Shown: positions 1-7,490 of the stretch, piece after piece
Layout: every line of letters starts with the position of its first letter
How positions within the stretch are numbered: the first letter of the stretch is position 1
Origin: Pararcticibacter amylolyticus
GTDB taxonomy: Bacteria > Bacteroidota > Bacteroidia > Sphingobacteriales > Sphingobacteriaceae
Assembly: GCF_003130405.1 (NCBI RefSeq)
Contig: NZ_QEAS01000020.1
Location: 59,027 to 107,255 of the forward strand
Direction: 5' to 3'
DNA length: 48,229 nucleotides
Translations under genes and position numbers: made by a program
The notes under the pieces: model-generated
Told to the model about the DNA's origin: nothing
Seen by the model: the letters and a program-made list of their open reading frames with translations, nothing else
The model's database searches: none

Positions 1-12
1 GTATGCCAGGCC

Positions 13-40
13 TTACAACTTACAATTTACAACTTACAAC
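13..40. repeat. Four tandem heptamers TTACAA[C/T] before atpH
   Basis: Four consecutive 7-nt units (TTACAAC, TTACAAT, TTACAAC, TTACAAC) fill positions 13-40 and end 8 nt before the atpH start codon. They lie in the spacer preceding atpH. No function is evident; degenerate 7-nt repeats also occur in the atpA-atpG spacer of the same operon. Confidence 0.75.
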
Positions 41-48
41 ACATAGAG

Positions 49-597
49 ATGTCTGAAATACAAGTAGCATCACGGTACGCAAAATCATTAATAGACCTGG
101 CTGAAGAGCAAAATGCGCTTGAGCCTATCAAGTCTGATATAGAGTCGTTTCTGAAGGTTCTGAAGTCGAATCCGCAGTTAGCTGCGATTCTCAGGAATCC
201 CATTATACATATGGACAAGAAACTCGCTATTCTTAAAGGTCTGTTTGGAGCCGGGTTTCATAAAATAGTGATGTCCTTTTTCACAATTGTTGTAAATAAG
301 GGACGTGCTGAGATCCTTTATTCCACCGCGAAGGAATTTATCAACGAGTATAACAAACGGAAAGGGATTATAAGGGCAATTGTTACTTCTGCCGCGCCTT
401 TAAGTGAGGATAACAGGAAGCAGATTGAGCAACTTGTGACTGAAGCTACGAAGAACCAGGTTGTTCTTGAAACTAAAATAGATACCGGCCTGATCGGAGG
501 GTTTATTTTAAAAGTAGGGGACAGGCAGTTTGATGCCAGTATTGTAAGCAACCTGAACAAGTTAAAGAAAGAGTTTGCACAGAAAGCGTCTGTTTAA
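49..597 (+). CDS. atpH: F1Fo ATP synthase subunit delta
   Basis: This 182-residue protein is the delta (OSCP-type) subunit that joins the F1 head to the peripheral stalk. It has the all-helical N-terminal half (start MSEIQVASRYAKSLIDLAEE) and the conserved C-terminal segment with DTGLIGGFILKVGDRQFDAS that is diagnostic of the family. Length is normal for the family. The ATG at 49 follows a tandem heptamer repeat rather than a clear Shine-Dalgarno site. It is followed at 62 nt by atpA and then atpG, the usual Bacteroidota order; the Fo genes (atpB, atpE, atpF) would lie upstream, outside the window. Confidence 0.96.
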   Translation: MSEIQVASRYAKSLIDLAEEQNALEPIKSDIESFLKVLKSNPQLAAILRNPIIHMDKKLAILKGLFGAGFHKIVMSFFTIVVNKGRAEILYSTAKEFINEYNKRKGIIRAIVTSAAPLSEDNRKQIEQLVTEATKNQVVLETKIDTGLIGGFILKVGDRQFDASIVSNLNKLKKEFAQKASV

Positions 598-659
598 AGA
601 AGGCGGACTTATTGCATAAATAATCAATCATTAAAGAAAAAAAATTAAGATAAAAAACT

Positions 660-2234
660 ATGGTAGAGGTAAGACCAGATGAAGTTTCGGCGATACTGCG
701 TCAGCAGTTGTCGGGCTTTAAATCAGAGGCCGAGCTTGAAGAAGTAGGTACCGTGTTGCAGGTAGGCGATGGGATCGCCCGGGTATACGGCCTCACCAAA
801 GTTCAATCAGGTGAGCTGGTTGAATTTGACAACGGACTACAGGGGGTTGTATTAAACCTGGAAGAAGACAACGTAGGGGTCGTATTATTAGGCCCTACAG
901 AAGGTGTTAAAGAAGGTGATACCATAAAGCGTACAAAGAGAATCGCTTCTATACGTGTTGGAGACGGCATGCTTGGCCGGGTTGTGAACACCATAGGAGA
1001 GCCAATAGACGGAAAAGGACCTATTGCCGGTGAGACTTATGAAATGCCGATTGAGCGTAAAGCTCCGGGAGTAATTTATCGTCAGCCGGTGAATGAGCCT
1101 TTGCAGACAGGTATCAAAGCTATCGATGCTATGATTCCTATCGGCCGCGGACAGCGTGAGCTTGTAATCGGCGATCGTCAGACTGGTAAGACTGCTGTTT
1201 GTATCGATACCATCATCAATCAGAAGGAGTTTTATGCGGCGGGCAAACCCGTATATTGTATTTACGTTGCGATTGGTCAGAAGAATTCTACAGTAGCTAA
1301 TATTGTACGTACGCTTGAAGAAAATGGTGCTATGCCGTATTCTATAGTTGTAGCTGCATCCGCTTCTGAGCCTGCACCGATGCAATTCTTTGCACCATTT
1401 GCAGGTGCTGCAATCGGAGAGTTTTTCCGTGATACCGGTCGTCCGGCGCTGATTATCTACGATGACCTTTCAAAGCAGGCTGTAGCTTACCGTGAGGTGT
1501 CTCTGCTGCTTCGTCGTCCTCCAGGCCGTGAAGCTTATCCAGGCGATGTATTTTATCTGCACAGCCGTTTGCTGGAAAGAGCTGCAAAGATTAACAGTTC
1601 TGATGAGATTGCGCAGCAGATGAATGACCTCCCTGAGTCAATCAGGCCTCTTGTTAAGGGTGGTGGTTCGCTGACAGCTCTTCCTATCATTGAAACACAG
1701 GCTGGTGACGTATCTGCATATATTCCGACAAATGTAATTTCTATTACTGACGGGCAGATCTTCCTCGAGTCTAACTTGTTCAATGCCGGTGTACGTCCTG
1801 CAATCAACGTTGGTATCTCGGTATCGCGTGTGGGAGGTAATGCACAGATCAAGTCGATGAAGAAGGTTGCCGGTACATTGAAGCTTGACCAGGCGCAGTA
1901 CCGCGAACTGGAAGCGTTTGCAAAGTTCGGTTCTGACCTTGATGCGGCTACCAAGTCTGTACTCGACAAGGGTGCAAGAAATGTGGAGATCCTTAAGCAG
2001 GGACAGTTCTCTCCGGTTACAGTAGAAAAACAGGTTGCTATTATCTATGCGGGTACTAAGGGATTGCTTCGTCAGGTACCTGTGAACAAGGTAAAGCAAT
2101 TTGAAGCAGAATATACCCAGCAGCTTGAAGTTCGCCATCCGGAAGTCCTGGAGGCACTAAAGGCTGGAAAATTTGATGACAGCATTACGGAAGTGCTTGA
2201 GAAAGTAGCTAAAGAACTGGCAGCAAATTATTAA
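660..2234 (+). CDS. atpA: F1Fo ATP synthase subunit alpha
   Basis: This 524-residue protein is the non-catalytic nucleotide-binding alpha subunit of F1. The beta-barrel N-terminal domain is followed by the P-loop GDRQTGKTA at about residues 171-179, a Walker B region [11 protein letters not shown], the segment [14 protein letters not shown], and the alpha arginine-finger segment ISVSRVGG. Full length, no anomalies. The leader just before the ATG is very A-rich, typical of Bacteroidota. Long minus-strand open frames inside it are shadows. It lies between atpH and atpG and is certainly co-transcribed with them. Confidence 0.98.
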   Translation: MVEVRPDEVSAILRQQLSGFKSEAELEEVGTVLQVGDGIARVYGLTKVQSGELVEFDNGLQGVVLNLEEDNVGVVLLGPTEGVKEGDTIKRTKRIASIRVGDGMLGRVVNTIGEPIDGKGPIAGETYEMPIERKAPGVIYRQPVNEPLQTGIKAIDAMIPIGRGQRELVIGDRQTGKTAVCIDTIINQKEFYAAGKPVYCIYVAIGQKNSTVANIVRTLEENGAMPYSIVVAASASEPAPMQFFAPFAGAAIGEFFRDTGRPALIIYDDLSKQAVAYREVSLLLRRPPGREAYPGDVFYLHSRLLERAAKINSSDEIAQQMNDLPESIRPLVKGGGSLTALPIIETQAGDVSAYIPTNVISITDGQIFLESNLFNAGVRPAINVGISVSRVGGNAQIKSMKKVAGTLKLDQAQYRELEAFAKFGSDLDAATKSVLDKGARNVEILKQGQFSPVTVEKQVAIIYAGTKGLLRQVPVNKVKQFEAEYTQQLEVRHPEVLEALKAGKFDDSITEVLEKVAKELAANY

Positions 2235-2235
2235 T

Positions 2236-2317
2236 TGAGATATTAGATGTGAGATCTGAGGCGGAGATGAGGGGACCGGCAGGTAACCTGATCTTAAGTC
2301 TTAAATCTCATATCTTA
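2236..2317. repeat. Imperfect long inverted repeat of degenerate heptamers, atpA-atpG spacer
   Basis: Arms 2236-2260 and 2293-2317 (25 nt each) pair with about 18 Watson-Crick positions, plus several G-U wobbles in RNA. Each arm is made of degenerate 7-nt units (TGAGATA, TTAGATG, TGAGATC on the left; CTTAAGT, CTTAAAT, CTCATAT on the right). The loop includes CAGGTAACCTG, itself a 5-bp palindrome around one base. It fills nearly all of the atpA-atpG gap and could act as an mRNA processing or stability hairpin that sets subunit stoichiometry; that role is inference. Confidence 0.6.
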
Positions 2318-2328
2318 TTAAGAGAAAA

Positions 2329-3216
2329 ATGGCGAATTTAAAAGAAGTTAGAAACAGGATTACGTCGGTAGGTTCAACGCAGCAGATCACAAAAGCTATG
2401 AAAATGGTTTCGGCTGCAAAACTTAAGAGAGCTACGAATGCTATTGTTCAGCTACGTCCATATGCTAATAAGCTTAAGGATATTCTGGGCAACCTTTCCG
2501 CAAGCCTTGAAAGTTCTACTTCTCCATATATTCAGGAGCGTGAACCTGTAAGAGTTTTAATCGTAGCAGTTTCCTCGAACAGGGGATTGGCCGGAGCTTT
2601 TAATGCCAATGTTATTAAGACGGTAAATCAATTAATAGCAGAGAAGTACAGCGAACAGTTCAGAAAGGGGAATGTAAGCATAGTTGCGATCGGAAAGAAG
2701 ACCCAGGACTTTTTCGAAAGACGTAAATTCAATGTAATAGGGAATAACAATGAAGTTTATTCCAATTTGACTTTTGAGAACGTTTCTGCTATTACAGAGT
2801 CTATCATGCAGGGCTTTGTTAATGGGAACTATGATCGTGTGGAAGTAGTTTACAACCATTTCAGAAATGCTGCCGTTCAATACCTGCTTACCGAGCAGCT
2901 TCTTCCTCTTCCAAGGAATACAGAGGATGCAAAGGCCGGGAATGCATCTAAAGTTGACTATATTCTTGAGCCTTCCCAGGAAGAGATCGTTAATGAACTC
3001 ATTCCGAAGTCGATCAAGATTCAGCTATATAAAGCGGTGCTTGATTCTCATGCTTCAGAGCATGGAGCCCGGATGACCGCAATGGACAAGGCTACTGAAA
3101 ATGCAGGAGAACTGTTGCGTTCCCTTCGCTTATCATATAACCAGGCCAGACAAGCCGCAATCACTACAGAGCTTACTGAAATTGTAAGTGGTGCTGCTGC
3201 ATTGTCGAACGGATAA
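2329..3216 (+). CDS. atpG: F1Fo ATP synthase subunit gamma
   Basis: This 295-residue protein is the central rotor shaft of F1. The N-terminus MANLKEVRNRITSV leads into QQITKAMKMVSAAKLKRA, the conserved first coiled-coil helix, and the C-terminal helix contains MTAMDKATENAGELL followed by NQARQAAITTELTEIVSGAAAL, both hallmark gamma segments. Start and end match the usual gamma length for Bacteroidota. It is preceded by a 94-nt spacer with an imperfect hairpin and is followed by an intrinsic terminator, so it is the last gene of this ATP synthase transcript. Confidence 0.97.
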   Translation: MANLKEVRNRITSVGSTQQITKAMKMVSAAKLKRATNAIVQLRPYANKLKDILGNLSASLESSTSPYIQEREPVRVLIVAVSSNRGLAGAFNANVIKTVNQLIAEKYSEQFRKGNVSIVAIGKKTQDFFERRKFNVIGNNNEVYSNLTFENVSAITESIMQGFVNGNYDRVEVVYNHFRNAAVQYLLTEQLLPLPRNTEDAKAGNASKVDYILEPSQEEIVNELIPKSIKIQLYKAVLDSHASEHGARMTAMDKATENAGELLRSLRLSYNQARQAAITTELTEIVSGAAALSNG

Positions 3217-3240
3217 AGAATATAAATAACATAATTGAAG

Positions 3241-3279
3241 TCAGACATTGGAAATCGGATCCGGTGTCTGATTTTTTTT
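3241..3279 (+). terminator. Intrinsic terminator after atpG
   Basis: A stem TCAGACA (3241-3247) / TGTCTGA (3265-3271) is followed directly by eight T residues (3272-3279). It lies 24 nt after the atpG stop codon and closes the ATP synthase operon. Confidence 0.85.
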
Positions 3280-3354
3280 GTCGTCTGCATTGCAGCGGGA
3301 CCAGGTTCCTAAAAACTTATCATTCTTCTTTCTTGTTAGGAAAATAAACAATTT

Positions 3355-4344
3355 ATGGAATACAGAAAAATAGGTAATTCAGATCTTGAGTTATCAATAG
3401 TGACGTTTGGGTCCTGGGCTGCCGGCGGATGGATGTGGGGAGGCACGGAACGTAAAGATGCCGTAGAGGCTATCCGGGCCTCGTATGATCTCGGAGTAAC
3501 ATCTATTGATACAGCACCTGTCTATGGACAAGGGTTGAGTGAAGAAATCGTGGGAGAAGCAATTAAAGGGCTGCCAAGAGATAAGGTCCAGATCCTGACG
3601 AAGTACGGAATGAGGTGGGATCTGGCAAAAGGCTCATTTGCCATGAAAAGCAAGAACAATGCCGGGCAGGAGATTGAAATTTATAAATATGCCGGGAGGG
3701 AAAGTATTATAAAAGAATGTGAGGATAGTCTCAGACGCCTGGGGACAGACTATATTGATCTTTACCAGATACACTGGCCTGACGAAACCACTCCGGTAAC
3801 CGAGAGTATGGAGGCTGTACAACGGCTGATTAAAGACGGAAAGGTGCGGCATGCCGGTGTGTGCAATTACAATGAGGACCAGATGAAGGAAGCAGAGTCT
3901 TCGATAGATCTGGTATCTAACCAGGTGCCTTACAGTATGGTAAACAGGCATATCGAGGAGGTAGTTATTCCTTATTGTCTGGCAAATAATAAATCAATCC
4001 TTGCCTACAGCCCATTGGAAAGAGGCCTGCTTACCGGGAAGATGAAACCAGGATATCAGTTTTCAGAAGGAGATCACAGGGCTGCTCACAGATATTTCAA
4101 TGGAAACAGTATGCAGCGTGTGAATGCTTTTCTTGACAAAGTAAAGCCTCTTGCAGACGAGAAGGGCGTTACACTGAGCCAGCTGGTGCTTCGCTGGACA
4201 GTTGAGAAGCCAGGGATTACGATAGCGCTTGTGGGTGCACGTAATGCAGAACAGGCCGTGCAAAATGCAAGAGCTGCCAGTGTGAAACTGTCAGCGGACG
4301 AATTAAGCTTTATCAGCAGGGAGCTGGAGGATCTGAAGATTTAA
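3355..4344 (+). CDS. Aldo/keto reductase
   Basis: This 329-residue cytoplasmic oxidoreductase of the aldo/keto reductase superfamily has a TIM-barrel fold and uses NADPH; the substrate cannot be told from sequence. Visible family features are the catalytic Asp and Tyr in SIDTAPVYGQGLSEEIVGEA, the Lys in ILTKYGM, the His in YQIHWPD, the segment GKVRHAGVCNYN, and the C-terminal cofactor-binding stretch TIALVGARNAEQ. It stands alone between the atpG terminator and a large hairpin. A 7-bp inverted repeat (TTCCTAA 3306-3312, TTAGGAA 3336-3342) just upstream could be an operator, but this is unproven. Confidence 0.93.
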   Translation: MEYRKIGNSDLELSIVTFGSWAAGGWMWGGTERKDAVEAIRASYDLGVTSIDTAPVYGQGLSEEIVGEAIKGLPRDKVQILTKYGMRWDLAKGSFAMKSKNNAGQEIEIYKYAGRESIIKECEDSLRRLGTDYIDLYQIHWPDETTPVTESMEAVQRLIKDGKVRHAGVCNYNEDQMKEAESSIDLVSNQVPYSMVNRHIEEVVIPYCLANNKSILAYSPLERGLLTGKMKPGYQFSEGDHRAAHRYFNGNSMQRVNAFLDKVKPLADEKGVTLSQLVLRWTVEKPGITIALVGARNAEQAVQNARAASVKLSADELSFISRELEDLKI

Positions 4345-4354
4345 GGAATCAGCA

Positions 4355-4413
4355 ATTAGTCTGTTAGCTGTCAGATTTCGCGAAATGGCTGATCGGCCAG
4401 CTAACAAACTAAT
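4355..4413. terminator. Large bidirectional hairpin between convergent genes
   Basis: Outer arms 4355-4370 and 4398-4413 are 16 nt with one mismatch. Inside them lie TCAG (4371-4374) / CTGA (4389-4392) and the perfect 12-nt palindrome ATTTCGCGAAAT (4375-4386). The structure starts 10 nt after the aldo/keto reductase stop and ends 15 nt before the stop of the minus-strand small gene, so it probably terminates both. T-tracts on both sides are short. Confidence 0.65.
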
Positions 4414-4428
4414 TTTCGGTCTTTGTTT

Positions 4429-4605
4429 TTATTTTTTCTTTTTCGGTACCTTCGCACCTTCCTCCCTGGCTTCTGACAGTCCAATAGCTACAGCCTGTTT
4501 GGGGTTGGTGACTTTTTTACCGGTACCGCTTTTTAGTTTCCCTTCTTTCATCTCGTGCATAGCTTCATGCACTTTCTCCTGAGATTTTTCTGAATACTTT
4601 GCCAT
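4429..4605 (-). CDS. Small Lys-rich protein, DUF6496-like
   Basis: This 58-residue frame reads from ATG at 4605-4603 to TAA at 4431-4429. It begins MAKYSEKSQEKVHEAMHEMK, continues with a segment rich in Gly, Lys and Ser (GKLKSGTGKKVTNPKQA), then AVAIGLSEAREEGAKV, and ends PKKKK. The pattern KYS..., MHE, GKKVT..KQAIAIGLSEAR is what I know from small DUF6496 proteins, whose function is unknown. It is highly charged and probably cytoplasmic and nucleic-acid binding; that role is inference. AAGGA lies about 12 nt before the start. It converges on the aldo/keto reductase. Confidence 0.8.
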   Translation of the reverse strand: MAKYSEKSQEKVHEAMHEMKEGKLKSGTGKKVTNPKQAVAIGLSEAREEGAKVPKKKK

Positions 4606-4723
4606 AGGTTTATTGTTTCCTTAAGAACCCGTGCCCGACTTAATTGTTTTACAGTCGGATAGTGCGCCCTGAAGATGGCTTGATTCCCGGATTTTTTATA
4701 AATTAGCAGCAGTATAATAGAAA

Positions 4724-4942
4724 ATGGAAAACGTAAAACAAACTTACAACACTAGCAACGGAAGCGATAACGCTAATAATCCTGCTCATTACAGTTTAAT
4801 GACTATTGGTATCGTTGTCATTATGATTGGTGTAGTCCTTCGCTTCCTCGGGGAATGGACAATGATAGACCTTGTTTCCAATCTGATAACATTAGCAGGT
4901 ATCGCGATTGCGCTGAAGTCAGTTTATAACATACTACGCTAA
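4724..4942 (+). CDS. Small membrane protein, two predicted helices
   Basis: This 72-residue protein is not recognised. A polar N-terminus rich in Asn and Ser (residues 1-22) is followed by a hydrophobic stretch LMTIGIVVIMIGVVLRFLG (about 25-43) and a second one around LVSNLITLAGIAIALKSVY (about 50-68), so it likely spans the inner membrane twice with a short turn. Codon use and the A-rich leader before the ATG suggest a real gene. It lies between the DUF6496-like gene (minus) and a secreted hypothetical protein, with no clear operon partner. Confidence 0.6.
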   Translation: MENVKQTYNTSNGSDNANNPAHYSLMTIGIVVIMIGVVLRFLGEWTMIDLVSNLITLAGIAIALKSVYNILR

Positions 4943-5008
4943 TTTCTTCCGGAATTTTTTCCAGGATTTATGGAGAACCGAGACTAAGTGCATCTCTTTA
5001 TCGTTAAT

Positions 5009-5716
5009 ATGAATGTAATGATAAAGAGACTGATTTTTTGCGCATTAGCATTTATCTCCTTGCTGGGCCCTGCTTTTGCCCAGGCCGGTAGTGAGCCTGT
5101 TAGAATTGGTAAGCTGGAGCTTAAAAAACGGCAGGAATACAGAATTAGCGGGAGAGACTCCCTCACTTCTATCGTGATAGATACTTTAATTATGGGAGAC
5201 AAGTCTTCTATTGATTTTCTAAATAAGAAAAAGGTTAACCTGCTTATAAAATATGCAGTTATCGGCAGGGAATGTATTATCAGAGGAAGTGACGGCAGGA
5301 ATAACGGGACCGACATCGTTCTTTCTGTAAATTTTGCAGCGCTCAATGGTCTTGTTATTCAAGTTCCCGGGCTGGATGCCAAGATGTCTAACCGCAAGCA
5401 CGACAACGGTAACGGGGGAAAAGTGCTTATAAATTATCTTTCTTCAGGGGTGAAGCCACAGATGTCAGATCCCCGGCAGACGGCATTTATCGGTATCAAC
5501 AACAGGGCGGGAGGTTATCTTACAAATGCTCAAACCGACTTGTATACGATTTATTCCCAGCTTAACAGCGGGGTGCCGGGCAGGCCCCTGAGCCAGCTTC
5601 CGCAAGGCCGTGTTTATTCGGGAGGTACCGGGCGTGCGGGTAAATCAGATATCAGGGGTGTTAATGAACTTGCTGTTTCCCCCGCAGATCAGAAGTCCTC
5701 TCCGGAGAACTTTTGA
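5009..5716 (+). CDS. Secreted protein of unknown function
   Basis: The product of about 235 residues has a Sec signal peptide: MNVMIKRLIFCALAF is followed by a hydrophobic core and a likely cut after LLGPAFA. The frame can also be read from GTG at 4988 or ATG at 5018. ATG 5009 or 5018 fits the signal peptide best. The mature part has no domain I recognise; the C-terminal third is rich in Gly, Ser, Pro and Arg (GVPGRPLSQLPQGRVYSGG) and looks disordered. Its stop codon TGA (5714-5716) directly abuts the gldB stop on the other strand, with no bases between them. Confidence 0.65.
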   Translation: MNVMIKRLIFCALAFISLLGPAFAQAGSEPVRIGKLELKKRQEYRISGRDSLTSIVIDTLIMGDKSSIDFLNKKKVNLLIKYAVIGRECIIRGSDGRNNGTDIVLSVNFAALNGLVIQVPGLDAKMSNRKHDNGNGGKVLINYLSSGVKPQMSDPRQTAFIGINNRAGGYLTNAQTDLYTIYSQLNSGVPGRPLSQLPQGRVYSGGTGRAGKSDIRGVNELAVSPADQKSSPENF

Positions 5717-6745
5717 TTATTTGGGCTTATAGTGAGACCGGTTGAGGATCTCCTGGTATTTTGTATCCTGCATTAGTTGCAGAGGGGTAATCCCTGGATT
5801 TTCTGACATGTATTTCTTTACGATCTGCCAGCCAATATAAATACCAAGCTTCGGTGCTGAGTTGTTTCCTTCTCCAATACCCGGAGTAAACGGAGCTTCC
5901 GAAAGGAACTTCTGTGTTTTTATATAGTCTGTTTCATACAGTAAATTTTCCTGCAGGAAATAAGCCCATATATCTGCCTCATAGGTCTCACACCATTTTT
6001 GTTGTTTTCCGGTATAGCCGATGACTACGGAGTCGGGCACATCAGGCAATACCGAATTCATCAGATACATGATCTTGCCATTATAAATCATCCTTTCCAG
6101 AAATGAATTCAGGTGGTCGGGTTCGGGAAACATATCTTCCCTGATGAATGATTCCGTTACCCTGGGGGTGATATTGGAAGGGGTAAATCTCCTGGAGATA
6201 TATACAGGTATGCTTTGTCTGAGAGCCGGGTAGAATTTTGAGTCGGCTCCGAGAAACATATCGAGACCAATCCCCACATAGTTATCTCCTACGGGAACCT
6301 GGACTGCGAAGCCGGAAAGGAATGTGATGATCCTGGGAGCTTGCTGATCAGGGAAATAGTATTTAATATGCTTAAATGCATCCGTTAGTTCTTTCTGCCA
6401 GGGACTCATGTCTCGGAACTTTTGCTGAACCGCCTGGTGGAGGGCCTTATAGTCCTGATTAGTCAGTATCGTTCGCAGATTTTGATAATAGGAAGTGTCG
6501 GTGGTGCTTCCGGCATTGAGCATTCCTTCTACATAGTCCTTATAAAAGCTACCGTATCTTTTCTGCAGGGCGGGTATTTGCCGGCCGAAGTTACCGGGGG
6601 CAAGTTTCCCGAAATCCTGATCAAACCGTTCGATTTGAATGTCCAGTTTTATATTGCTAATGTCTGCACGCTTCTTATTCTTGCATGAGACCAACAATGC
6701 AATTAAAAAAAACAAGTAGATTTGAAAACTTCTTTTACGTATCAT
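5717..6745 (-). CDS. gldB: GldB-like gliding motility lipoprotein
   Basis: This 342-residue lipoprotein has a type II signal peptide MIRKRSFQIYLFFLIALLVS followed by the lipobox Cys (C21). The body matches the GldB family in its segments: IERFDQDFGKL, YGSFYKDYVEGML, ITFLSGFAVQVPVGDNYVGI, LDMFLGADSKFYP, SVVIGYTGKQQKWCETYE and C-terminal PKLGIYIGWQIVKKYM. In Flavobacterium GldB is needed for gliding motility and type IX secretion; in non-gliding relatives it is conserved with an unclear role. A neighbouring nadE is a known conserved association of gldB. It diverges from the beta-barrel gene with only 21 bp between start codons. Confidence 0.85.
   Translation of the reverse strand: MIRKRSFQIYLFFLIALLVSCKNKKRADISNIKLDIQIERFDQDFGKLAPGNFGRQIPALQKRYGSFYKDYVEGMLNAGSTTDTSYYQNLRTILTNQDYKALHQAVQQKFRDMSPWQKELTDAFKHIKYYFPDQQAPRIITFLSGFAVQVPVGDNYVGIGLDMFLGADSKFYPALRQSIPVYISRRFTPSNITPRVTESFIREDMFPEPDHLNSFLERMIYNGKIMYLMNSVLPDVPDSVVIGYTGKQQKWCETYEADIWAYFLQENLLYETDYIKTQKFLSEAPFTPGIGEGNNSAPKLGIYIGWQIVKKYMSENPGITPLQLMQDTKYQEILNRSHYKPK
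6717..6724 (+). promoter_or_regulatory. Bacteroidota -7 element TAGATTTG for the PorT-like gene
   Basis: TAGATTTG fits TAnnTTTG and lies 42 nt before the ATG at 6767, inside the gldB signal-peptide codons on the opposite strand. No good -33 TTTG is seen at the usual distance. Confidence 0.45.
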
Positions 6746-6766
6746 GTTTATATCAGAAGCGAAAAT

Positions 6767-7426
6767 ATGAAAAAACTAATTGGTGTTCTTGCGATACTTT
6801 TCCTGGCTTTACAGTCGGGCGCTCAAACAATAACAGATAATTTGCAGCTTGGGTTTACGGCTTCGCCAAATATTGCCTGGCTCTCCGTGGATGAGGGTAA
6901 TGGTATTCCCGAGAATGATGGTGTAAGGACCGGCTTTTCTTATGGTGTACTGGCCGACATCGGTTTTGCCCGTAATTATTACTTTTCTACCGCTTTCACC
7001 CTTACAACAATCAACGGGAAGACAACAGAAGGTATACAGAGTAACTCTTCTACTTATTATAATGATGTTTATAAGATCCGGTACATTGAAGTACCTTTTA
7101 CTTTAAAACTCAAGAGCAATCCTGTTCAGGCGGGAAGGTTCTACGGGCAATTCGGACTCGGGACGGGGGTAAAGATAGGAGCTAAGGGAACACGGGCTGA
7201 AAAAGTTATAGGGGAGCAGGCTGCGGATCAACGTAATCCGAATATTTCGGATGTTAAAACTTTCCGTCTGAGCATGATAATTGGCGGAGGTGCGGAATGG
7301 AACATAAATGATAACTTTAATATTGTTACAGGCTTAACCTACAATAATGGTTTTACAAAGGTGATAAGCGGAAGTCCTGATATGAAGAATTCATATCTCG
7401 CATTGACTGTGGGTGTTTTCTTTTAA
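6767..7426 (+). CDS. PorT-family outer membrane beta-barrel protein
   Basis: This 219-residue protein has the Sec signal peptide MKKLIGVLAILFLALQSGAQ (cut after AQ) and alternating hydrophobic strands ending in LALTVGVFF, with a terminal Phe as in outer membrane barrels. It fits the PorT-like OMP_b-brl_2 group: LQLGFTASPNIAWL near the N-terminus, IRYIEVPFTLKLK in the middle, FYGQFGLGTGVKIG, and GGGAEWNINDNFNIVTGLTY. Location is the outer membrane; any link to type IX secretion is inference. ATG 6767 is chosen because it begins the signal peptide and a -7 element lies upstream. nadE follows after 64 nt. Confidence 0.82.
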   Translation: MKKLIGVLAILFLALQSGAQTITDNLQLGFTASPNIAWLSVDEGNGIPENDGVRTGFSYGVLADIGFARNYYFSTAFTLTTINGKTTEGIQSNSSTYYNDVYKIRYIEVPFTLKLKSNPVQAGRFYGQFGLGTGVKIGAKGTRAEKVIGEQAADQRNPNISDVKTFRLSMIIGGGAEWNINDNFNIVTGLTYNNGFTKVISGSPDMKNSYLALTVGVFF

Positions 7427-7490
7427 ACGTTATCATCAAAAATCCTTTTATCATATAAATTATTCTACCAATAACGTTGAAGCTTTTATT

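Noticed and set aside
888-2138. Long minus-strand frames within atpA (165, 138 and 166 codons)
   Set aside because: They are antisense to a highly conserved gene and their translations have no recognisable features.
4385-4582. Plus-strand 65-codon frame
   Set aside because: It starts inside the large hairpin and is antisense to the DUF6496-like gene, whose frame shows a recognisable family pattern; this one shows none.
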